A DNA stretch of 42,302 nucleotides, from assembly GCA_902779135.1 (NCBI GenBank), contig CACZAR010000021.1, positions 1 through 42,302 on the forward strand. Direction: 5' to 3'. The notes under the pieces are model-generated. The model saw only the letters and a list, made by a program, of their open reading frames with translations. It was not told where the DNA came from and searched no databases. This document shows, piece by piece, positions 1-6,498 of this stretch (positions are counted from its first letter, which is position 1; every line of letters starts with the position of its first letter). The DNA is from an uncultured Coriobacteriaceae bacterium. Lineage in GTDB: Bacteria > Actinomycetota > Coriobacteriia > Coriobacteriales > Eggerthellaceae. Both the position numbers and the translations under genes were made by a program.

Positions 1-2
1 TG

Positions 3-1409
3 GGCGAAGCGGGCGTGTTCTCGGTTTGCGGCGTGACCTATGAGCTCGAAAACGAAATCGGGCCTGCTCCTGCGGGCGTCGAGCTCGTGTTGTTGCCGTT
101 TGATGATGTCATCGTCTACGACGGCTTCCTGCAGGCGTACGACCTTGGAGGGAATCAGCCCGACCGCGAGCTGCGTCGTATCCAGGATGAGTTTGAGCGT
201 CGATGCGCTGATGGCATTGCCACGACATCGCGTGAATTCATCGAGCGGGCACAGGCGTTTCTCGAAGCACAACGTGAACTCGAATTCGAGAGCTTGCTCG
301 CCGGACCCGTCGAAAGCGCTTCGTCTGAGGCAGGTGAGGCACTGCCAAAGGGCTTCCATCGCGGAGTGCTTGCCGGGTTGAGCGGGCTTGAACGCGATTT
401 GGCGATTGACGAATACCGCGCCAAACACCCCGAAGCGTTTGTAAGACCCGGTCAGGCAGACGTTGACGGGATGAATTTCGATGACGCACTACCGAACGAA
501 CTCGTGTCGTATGCCGACGAGATGCCTCAAGGCCTTCCGCCTGAATACCGCACGGCGCTCACCTGCATCGATGCGGCGACTATGCAGTATGGCATTGCAT
601 CGGTCGCGGATGTGTTCGCCCAGTACCGCGCCCTTTGTGCCGAGCCTCTTTCCTATGAGGCGTTTCAAACGCTGGTAGCTTCCGAGACTTGGCGTACGGG
701 TGCTGGCTTGTTCGATGTGTGGACGTATTCGGGTGTCGATTACATCACCCACTACTCGCTGAGCCCCGATTACGTAGCCCAGGAATTCATGCAGAGCAAG
801 GCTGGGTCGTCTGGCTTGTTCGTCAACCGCGAAACAGGCGAGATTGGCGGTTCGCCTCTCGGTGGCCTGTCGGGCAGTGGCGGGGGCGATCTCGTGATTG
901 AACTCGGTCGTCTCGAGCAGTACAAGCGCGACCTGGTCGAGATGCGCAAGCGCGAGCTTCCCATGAAGCCGCTCTCGCGCCGCGTGCTCGAGCAAGACAT
1001 CGTGAGCGGGTTGCTGTCGGATCCGAGTGCACTGGCGTTGCGCGATTTCCTCGACGAACGCGTGCCCGACGGCGAGGACGACTACACGTTTGCTGACCAT
1101 GTGGTCGAAGACGTCATCCGTTCGTCTCTTGAGCTGGGAAGTCTTGAAGAGGTCTTCGCGTTTGCGGTAGATTTTGGCCTCGAGCATTGCTGTGCCGACG
1201 AGAAGCGCTTAGCCCAGTTGCTGACCAATGTCTACAACGCGGTGCCCTCGTGGGAGAACAACGGTTGGTCGCCTCAGGAGCTCTACGAGCAGATGACCGG
1301 CCGCAAGATGTTCTACAACGCTGATGGCACCATCATGCGCATTGGCGCTGACGAGCCTTGCCCGTGTGGCAGCGGCAAGAAGTACCGCGATTGCTGCGGG
1401 CAGTCATAA
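3..1409 (+). CDS. SEC-C motif protein, 5' end outside the window
   Basis: The frame is open to the left edge, so the true start probably lies upstream; a GTG at 15 is the first visible candidate and would give 464 residues. The only recognisable element is the extreme C-terminus, CPCGSGKKYRDCC, a SEC-C zinc-binding motif of the kind at the end of SecA and of many uncharacterised proteins, where it coordinates zinc through Cys-x-Cys and Cys-Cys/His pairs. The rest is acidic, largely helical in character, with no signal peptide or membrane segment, so it is probably cytosolic. I do not recognise the N-terminal 440 residues and assign no function. A palindrome-rich gap follows it. Confidence 0.75.
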   Translation, partial: GEAGVFSVCGVTYELENEIGPAPAGVELVLLPFDDVIVYDGFLQAYDLGGNQPDRELRRIQDEFERRCADGIATTSREFIERAQAFLEAQRELEFESLLAGPVESASSEAGEALPKGFHRGVLAGLSGLERDLAIDEYRAKHPEAFVRPGQADVDGMNFDDALPNELVSYADEMPQGLPPEYRTALTCIDAATMQYGIASVADVFAQYRALCAEPLSYEAFQTLVASETWRTGAGLFDVWTYSGVDYITHYSLSPDYVAQEFMQSKAGSSGLFVNRETGEIGGSPLGGLSGSGGGDLVIELGRLEQYKRDLVEMRKRELPMKPLSRRVLEQDIVSGLLSDPSALALRDFLDERVPDGEDDYTFADHVVEDVIRSSLELGSLEEVFAFAVDFGLEHCCADEKRLAQLLTNVYNAVPSWENNGWSPQELYEQMTGRKMFYNADGTIMRIGADEPCPCGSGKKYRDCCGQS

Positions 1410-1431
1410 GCTGCGTCGGGGGGTTGCCAAA

Positions 1432-1528
1432 GGCGCATAAAACAACCAGGTTGAATTATGCATTGATAAAGCTGGTGTGAGTGCAAAAAGTCATGAATGC
1501 ATAATTCAACCTGGTTGTTTTATGCGCC
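1432..1528. repeat. BIME-like inverted pair of palindromic units
   Basis: Two 33-base arms (1432-1464 and 1496-1528) are perfect reverse complements separated by 31 bases. Each arm contains its own 27-base imperfect palindrome: GCATAA, two bases, CAACC, one base, GGTTG, two bases, TTATGC (1435-1461 and 1499-1525). The structure is thus two hairpin-forming units in opposite orientation, as in bacterial interspersed mosaic elements. It could also act as a strong terminator for the upstream gene, although there is no T-run. No other copy is apparent in this window. Confidence 0.8.
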
Positions 1529-1532
1529 CATC

Positions 1533-1558
1533 TGAACGCCGAACCCGTCCCCTGTTCA
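1533..1558 (-). repeat. Orphan REP copy matching the RAYT repeats at 41 kb
   Basis: Read on the minus strand this begins TGAACAGGGGACGGGTT and ends in GTTCA. It differs at one of 26 positions from the REP at 41091-41116 next to the transposase, so it is a solitary dispersed copy of the same family, about 40 kb away. It sits directly beside the BIME-like doublet. Confidence 0.85.
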
Positions 1559-1587
1559 TTTCCGCCCCCCGCTCATGTGTGCTATAC

Positions 1588-1620
1588 AATGAGACACCGT
1601 ACTTGGTACGGTGTCTCATT
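1588..1620. repeat. 33-base perfect palindrome in the 5' leader of the phosphatase gene
   Basis: Arms of 15 bases (1588-1602 and 1606-1620) are perfect reverse complements around a TTG loop. The core is GAGACACCGTAC-TTG-GTACGGTGTCTC. It ends one base before the GGGAGG ribosome binding site at 1622-1627 and follows a TATACA -10-like hexamer at 1583-1588, so in RNA it would form a hairpin abutting the ribosome binding site. It could be a dispersed palindromic repeat, an operator, or a translational control element. A palindrome of the same design is at 36444-36472. Confidence 0.75.
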
Positions 1621-1633
1621 TGGGAGGGTTGAT

Positions 1634-2095
1634 ATGGCCAAGGACCGTATTCGCATATTGTTCGTCTGCCACGGCAACATCTGCCGTTCCACAATGGCCC
1701 AATGCGTCATGCAGCATATGGTCGATTCCCGTGGGATAGGCGGTCGGTTCACCATCGACTCGGTTGCCACGACAAACGAAGAGATCGGCATGCCCATCTA
1801 CCCGCCTGCTCGCGAGAAGCTCAAGGCTGAAGGCGTGCCCATCGTACCGCACCGTGCACGTCGCATCCAGGCGGGTGAACAGGCAGGATGGGACTACATC
1901 ATCTGCATGGACGAGGAAAACATCCGCCATCTGCGTCGTATCCTCGGACCCGAGAACATGGGCAAGGTGCGCAAGCTACTGTCGTACGTCGGCGAGTCGG
2001 GCGATGTGGCCGACCCGTGGTACACCGGCAATTTCGACGCAACATACAACGATGTGGTCCGCGGCTGCGAAGCGTTGCTGGCAAGCGTGTGCTAG
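1634..2095 (+). CDS. Low-molecular-weight protein-tyrosine phosphatase
   Basis: This 153-residue cytosolic enzyme hydrolyses phosphotyrosine (arginine phosphatase activity is known for relatives). The signature P-loop CHGNICRS lies at residues 12-19, with nucleophilic Cys12 and phosphate-binding Arg18, and the general-acid motif DPWYTGNFD lies near residue 125. The length is normal for the family. The ATG at 1634 is chosen because GGGAGG precedes it at 1622-1627 and the phosphatase fold starts immediately; an in-frame start upstream would read through the leader palindrome. No tyrosine kinase or capsule gene is adjacent. Its last codons form one arm of the hairpin at 2087-2120. Confidence 0.93.
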   Translation: MAKDRIRILFVCHGNICRSTMAQCVMQHMVDSRGIGGRFTIDSVATTNEEIGMPIYPPAREKLKAEGVPIVPHRARRIQAGEQAGWDYIICMDEENIRHLRRILGPENMGKVRKLLSYVGESGDVADPWYTGNFDATYNDVVRGCEALLASVC

Positions 2096-2120
2096 AAAAG
2101 GCGGATCTTTCCTAGCACAC
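2087..2120. terminator. Hairpin between converging genes, probable bidirectional terminator
   Basis: A 14-base stem (2087-2100 with 2107-2120, one mismatch) with a GCGGAT loop overlaps the phosphatase stop codon and precedes the end of the convergent VWA gene. No clear T-run follows on either strand, so termination efficiency is uncertain. Confidence 0.5.
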
Positions 2121-2143
2121 ACAACGAACGATACGGATGGTCG

Positions 2144-2824
2144 CTAGCGCCTGCCGAAGATACCGTGTTTCTTGCCGCCACGTTTTGCGACATCTTTCTC
2201 GATCGAGGTCTTCCAACTGCCGGTTACGCTTGCCATGTCCGGTGCGCAACGCATCTCATACGTCGCGTCTGCGATGGCCTCGTAAGCCACTTGGTTTCCA
2301 ATGTCGTCTGCCAAGTAGGTGACGGAACGGTCGGCAGCAATGCCAATTTTCTCGGCTTCGCCGATAGCGTCGATGTTCGCGCCGAGGAACAGGAACTCCC
2401 AGCCATCTTCTTTCTTCTGCTCGATCATCTTCTTGACCCGGTCGTAGGAGTATTCGCGGCTCGCGTTTTCGTAGCCATCGGTGATGATGACGAAAATCGT
2501 CTTTTCGGGCCGGTATTCCTCGGGCAGATAGCCATGCACGCGCCCGATGTGCTTGATCGACCCTCCGACGGCATCGAGCAGCGCCGTGCAGCCGCGCACC
2601 CAGTAGTCCTTCGACGTCAGGTTTTTCACGTTGCCGATGGCGATACGGTCGTGCAGCACCTCGGTGAAATTGTCGAACAGCACCGTCGATACGACGGCAT
2701 CACCTTTGGTTTCGCGGTGCTTTTGCAGCGTTGCATTGAAGCCGCCGATCGTGTCGGACTCTAGTCCGCCCATGGAACCGCTGCGGTCAAGGATGAATAC
2801 GAGCTCGGTCAAATCTTTCTTCAT
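2144..2824 (-). CDS. von Willebrand factor A (VWA) domain protein
   Basis: The 226-residue protein is essentially one VWA domain. The metal-ion-dependent adhesion motif is near the N-terminus (LDRSGSMGG, the D-x-S-x-S pattern), and the later acidic position is in ITDGYEN around residue 120. There is no signal peptide or membrane segment, so it should act in the cytosol as a metal-dependent protein-binding module. The start is the ATG at 2824, preceded on the minus strand by AAAGGACCT; a longer reading to 2905 lacks a better site. It is transcribed divergently from the macro-domain gene, sharing a 176-base region with two dyads, which suggests a functional link with the TIR/macro/RyR block. 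The specific partner is unknown. Confidence 0.85.
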   Translation of the reverse strand: MKKDLTELVFILDRSGSMGGLESDTIGGFNATLQKHRETKGDAVVSTVLFDNFTEVLHDRIAIGNVKNLTSKDYWVRGCTALLDAVGGSIKHIGRVHGYLPEEYRPEKTIFVIITDGYENASREYSYDRVKKMIEQKKEDGWEFLFLGANIDAIGEAEKIGIAADRSVTYLADDIGNQVAYEAIADATYEMRCAPDMASVTGSWKTSIEKDVAKRGGKKHGIFGRR

Positions 2825-2900
2825 GATAGGTCCTTTCTCTTCGCGGGGCGGTTGCCCCCCTCTTGCGATTAGGACTCTACGCTGCATGCGCATTTGATTG

Positions 2901-2944
2901 GTCAACTGCGAGTTGACATCTCCTAACCAAGTTAGGGCTATCTT
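2901..2944 (+). promoter_or_regulatory. Promoter with long spacer holding a dyad, upstream of the macro-domain gene
   Basis: TTGACA at 2913-2918 and TATCTT at 2939-2944 are 20 bases apart, longer than the usual 17. The spacer contains a perfect dyad, CCTAAC-CAA-GTTAGG (2922-2936). A second dyad, GTCAAC-5-GTTGAC (2901-2917), overlaps the -35. A dyad inside an over-long spacer is typical of promoters controlled by MerR-family activators, though no MerR gene is present here; the helix-turn-helix of the downstream protein is another candidate binder. This is inference from spacing and symmetry. Confidence 0.5.
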
Positions 2945-3000
2945 TTCTTGGTAAGCCGTCGTAGTTCATAATGGAAATAGCTGGACGTGAGGAGCGAAGC

Positions 3001-4332
3001 ATGCCGTTTTCGATAGAGCGCAACGATCTTGCCCACATGGACGTCGATGCCGTAGTGGTGGCGGCAAATGAAGAGCTGCAAATCACGGGTGGAGTTGGGG
3101 CCGACGTGGCCAACGCAGCTGGGTTTGCCCTCGTGCAACGTGCGTGTGATGAAATCGGATTCTGCCCGACGGGCTCTGCCGTTGCGACGCCCGGGTTCGA
3201 TTTGCATGCCACGACAATCGTTCATGCTGTCGGGCCGATTTGGCAGGGTGGCGATGAGGGCGAAAGCGAGGTTTTGCGTGCAACGTATGCAAGCGCACTG
3301 CGTTGCTGCAAAGATGCGAATGCCCAATCGTTGGCGATGCCTCTCATCTCGGCGGGAACATACGGCTTCCCTTCGGAGGTCTCGTTCAGAATCGCCATGG
3401 AAGAGATCCGGACGTTTCTCGAGGAAAACGACATCGATATCCGCCTGGTGTTGTTCAACCGCTCAGCAGTAAAGGCGGCGGTTTCATCGTACGGTGAAAT
3501 TGCCGAATACATCGACGATCACTACGTCGACGAACGGGCAACCGAACGCTATGAGCGCTATCTCGAAGTGGAGGCGGCTGGCGGTGGTTTCCGTGACGGC
3601 TACATGCAGCAACGTCCTTACGAGGAGTTCGACCTTTGGGGAACTGAAACTTCTCAAAGCGAGTTCGACTACGAGCCGTTGGCCATGCCCGATTCGGCAA
3701 GCGTGCCGATGCCGACGCCTGACTCGCCAGATGCTCCTGCGGCAAGGTCGTACGGTGCACCAAGCGCGCCCGCACGAATGCCACTTGAAACGGGGACTGC
3801 TCATCGTCGTCCCGCAAAACCTTCAGGCCCTCTGTCGCGGATAGGCGAGTTCATCGATGAACTTCGCGAGCGCAAACGCGAAGAGAAATCATCCGATGAT
3901 GCGTCAGCGACAATGCAGATGGCGCCAATCGAGGCATTCGAGAAGCAAGAAACGTCCATCGGCTCGGCGTCCAGTTTGGGAGATTGGCTCGATGCGCTCG
4001 ATGCGCCCTTTTCGACTACGCTGCTCGCGCTTATCGATGCGCGCGATATGACCGACGCAGAGGTTTACAAACGCGCGAACATGAGTCGCCAGCTGTTCAG
4101 CAAGATTCGCAGCGATGCAAACTATCGTCCGACGAAGAGGACTGTGCTCGCGCTCGCCATTGCCCTGGAACTCGACCTCGACGAGACGGCTGATCTGTTG
4201 CGACGTGCCGGCTTCGCTCTATCGAACAGCAGCAAGGCCGACGTCATCGTCGAGTATTTCATCGCCCATGGCAATCACGACATCTTCGAGATAAACAAGG
4301 CGCTGTACGCGTTCGATCAGCAAACGATTTAA
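3001..4332 (+). CDS. Macro domain protein with C-terminal helix-turn-helix-like region
   Basis: Residues 1-175 form a macro domain, a binder or hydrolase of ADP-ribose and its derivatives: VVVAANEELQITGGVGADV is the ligand-binding loop, and PLISAGTYGFP is the second conserved loop. Residues about 195-320 are a variable acidic/proline linker. The last 120 residues look like an XRE/Cro-type helix-turn-helix (a stretch containing MTDAEVYKRANMSRQLFSKI followed by LALAIALELDLDETADLL). A DNA-binding macro protein could sense ADP-ribose and regulate transcription. The ATG at 3001 is chosen because GAGGAG stands six bases before it; an ATG at 2971 has no such site. The TIR gene follows 107 bases downstream on the same strand. 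The helix-turn-helix call is less certain than the macro call. Confidence 0.88.
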   Translation: MPFSIERNDLAHMDVDAVVVAANEELQITGGVGADVANAAGFALVQRACDEIGFCPTGSAVATPGFDLHATTIVHAVGPIWQGGDEGESEVLRATYASALRCCKDANAQSLAMPLISAGTYGFPSEVSFRIAMEEIRTFLEENDIDIRLVLFNRSAVKAAVSSYGEIAEYIDDHYVDERATERYERYLEVEAAGGGFRDGYMQQRPYEEFDLWGTETSQSEFDYEPLAMPDSASVPMPTPDSPDAPAARSYGAPSAPARMPLETGTAHRRPAKPSGPLSRIGEFIDELRERKREEKSSDDASATMQMAPIEAFEKQETSIGSASSLGDWLDALDAPFSTTLLALIDARDMTDAEVYKRANMSRQLFSKIRSDANYRPTKRTVLALAIALELDLDETADLLRRAGFALSNSSKADVIVEYFIAHGNHDIFEINKALYAFDQQTI

Positions 4333-4407
4333 ATCTGGTTGACCCACTATAAGGCAAAGGGCAATATCAGGTTCGTTTTCTCTGGCTCGCTACTAACCCC
4401 GACGTTT

Positions 4408-4413
4408 TATAAT
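4408..4413 (+). promoter_or_regulatory. Possible -10 box before the TIR gene
   Basis: TATAAT stands 26 bases before the TIR start codon, in the 107-base gap after the macro gene. No good -35 hexamer lies 16-18 bases upstream, so this is a tentative internal promoter. Read-through from the macro gene is equally possible. Confidence 0.35.
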
Positions 4414-4439
4414 CGCTTTAGCATGCGAAAGGGGCTGTC

Positions 4440-6467
4440 ATGGGCAAAGACGTCTTCATCAGCTACAAGTCGGAAGAGTTCGATTCTGCGAATATGGTTC
4501 GCGGTGTGCTCGAGCGAAATGGCATCACTTGCTGGATGGCGCCAGCCGACATTCCTTCGGGTTCCAATTACGCTGTCGAGGTGCCCAATGCAATCAGGGC
4601 GGCGAAAGTCGTCGTGTTCATCCTCTCCGAACAGTCGCAGAAATCAGAGTGGACCCAAAAAGAACTCGACATCGCCCTCAACGCCAAGAAACCCATCATG
4701 CCGTTTGCGCTCGAGGAATGCGACCTCATCTCGCCGTTCGATTTCTACTTGGGCAACGTGCAGCGCAACGATGTGTTCCAAGACGTATCGTCTGGTCTCG
4801 AAAAGCTCGTTCGCGACATCAAGGCGCTCACCGGCTCTGATGCGCAATCCGTCGACATCCCCGAAGATACGCTGCAAGCACTGCGAGCGGGGTTTACCAA
4901 GCAGAAAACCAAAAAGCTCCTTCCCCTCATCATCGCGTGCGCAGCTGTGGTGGTTGCGGCCATCGCAGCGTTCATGCTGTTTTCGGGCGGTGGCAACAAT
5001 GCTTCGACCAGCACGACGGTCAGTGCGAGTGCCACATCTGCCCAGCGCGTGGCTGCTGAAGTGTACGCATCGCAAATCGGCTCTTACATGGATGCGGGCA
5101 CTGTCAATTCGTACGAGAACATCTCGGCGTCCAGCAGCGATACCCTCAAGGTGAACAAAGCCTTCTCGATTCTCAGCTTCGTGCGCAACCAGGGCGATGC
5201 CGCTGCCCAAGTTGAGTCGGTGTCCATGGAAATCTCAAGCCTCGAGCCCATTGAGGACGTCATCATACAAGCTGACGCGACGGTGGCAAACGGGGACATG
5301 CTTCTCGTGTACGCCGTCAACAACGGCTGGGGTACATCGAAGGATACTGAAATCGAAGTTTTCGCGACGAGCTCAAACTCAGCCAAACGCATCGAGCTGA
5401 GCGACTTTGCAACAAACGTCGAGCTTGATGAAGCGCGCGATTTCGAGCCGGGAGACGTTGCGCGACCTGTGAAAGCAATCGTCGATATCGACAAGTTCAA
5501 GGCTGTGGCCCATCAGAAAAAATCGGAATACGATCTCGATTTGCACGTCGTCAACAAGGAGACGGGCGACGAGATCAGGTCGTTTAGCCTGCAGTGGAAC
5601 GAGCGCGAAGGCCTGCATGTCTTCTACGGCGGCGTTGGAGATGCGGGTTACAGTGTCACACTGTTTGCCGTGCTCGATGTTGACGCCAACCCGACGAGCA
5701 TCCGCTTCAGCGGCGAGCAAGCCAATCCGCGTGTTGAAGACACGTTCCGCATCGAAACGGTCGTTGCACCCACCAAATCGTGCAACGTCGTATGCAAGGA
5801 CGTTTATTCAGTGAACGGAGAGCTGCAGGAAACCCCCGAATACTCTGTGATGGTCACCGTGCCCGTCTTCTTCGATGGCGCATTCGGCAATCAATACAAT
5901 CTGACGGCGGACCTTGCGGCCGACCCCGATATGGGCGATCTGCAAATGCAGCGTGTGGCCGACAAGTATCGCTACGACCCCCAGAGCATTTTCGACAACA
6001 GGCAGAACAAAGACTCTGGTTCCAGTACTGCAAATGCAGGAGGCTCTACAAGCACCTCCACGTCTGCAGACACAGCGGCCACTGCTAAGGCTGCTTCTTC
6101 GGAAACCAAAGCAGCAAGCACCTCTGAGCCGAAGATGAGCGCCGAGGAATATGCGGAAAAGTATCCGGGAGTAAAGGCATCGACCCCTGAAGGGTTTTCG
6201 ATGAGAATGGAGCCGTTCTGGGGCGTATGGGCAACGGCGTCAAAAGACATGGATGAAGCACGCAGTTTCGTTGAATCAGCACGCTCAGAAGCTTTCGAGG
6301 CGCAAGCGTTCATCTCTTCCGACTGGGAGAACCTGAATCCCGAGACGTGGTACGTGGTCTCGCTCGGTTGCTCTGACACGGAAGAAGAAGCAAATGCAAT
6401 TTTGACACGTGCACGCAAATGGGGTTACGAAGACGCCTATGTGAAATACTCGGGCAAACGCCTTTAA
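4440..6467 (+). CDS. TIR domain - transmembrane - SPOR-like domain protein
   Basis: The 675-residue protein starts directly with a TIR domain (residues 3-130): KDVFISYKSEE is box 1, and SEWTQKELDIAL carries Glu75 at the position of the catalytic glutamate of TIR NAD hydrolases. One strong membrane segment follows (about 160-182), then a Ser/Thr-rich stretch, a beta-rich domain (about 200-520), a low-complexity Ser/Thr/Ala linker, and a C-terminal segment (about 590-672) with the repeated alpha/beta pattern of SPOR peptidoglycan-binding domains. The predicted topology puts TIR in the cytosol and SPOR outside. AAAGGGG precedes the ATG. The next gene follows after 31 bases, so the two are very likely co-transcribed. 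NADase activity is inferred from the conserved Glu, and the SPOR assignment is by pattern only. Confidence 0.87.
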   Translation: MGKDVFISYKSEEFDSANMVRGVLERNGITCWMAPADIPSGSNYAVEVPNAIRAAKVVVFILSEQSQKSEWTQKELDIALNAKKPIMPFALEECDLISPFDFYLGNVQRNDVFQDVSSGLEKLVRDIKALTGSDAQSVDIPEDTLQALRAGFTKQKTKKLLPLIIACAAVVVAAIAAFMLFSGGGNNASTSTTVSASATSAQRVAAEVYASQIGSYMDAGTVNSYENISASSSDTLKVNKAFSILSFVRNQGDAAAQVESVSMEISSLEPIEDVIIQADATVANGDMLLVYAVNNGWGTSKDTEIEVFATSSNSAKRIELSDFATNVELDEARDFEPGDVARPVKAIVDIDKFKAVAHQKKSEYDLDLHVVNKETGDEIRSFSLQWNEREGLHVFYGGVGDAGYSVTLFAVLDVDANPTSIRFSGEQANPRVEDTFRIETVVAPTKSCNVVCKDVYSVNGELQETPEYSVMVTVPVFFDGAFGNQYNLTADLAADPDMGDLQMQRVADKYRYDPQSIFDNRQNKDSGSSTANAGGSTSTSTSADTAATAKAASSETKAASTSEPKMSAEEYAEKYPGVKASTPEGFSMRMEPFWGVWATASKDMDEARSFVESARSEAFEAQAFISSDWENLNPETWYVVSLGCSDTEEEANAILTRARKWGYEDAYVKYSGKRL

Positions 6468-6498
6468 AGCCATGCTCATGACGCTCATGGAGGTTTAG

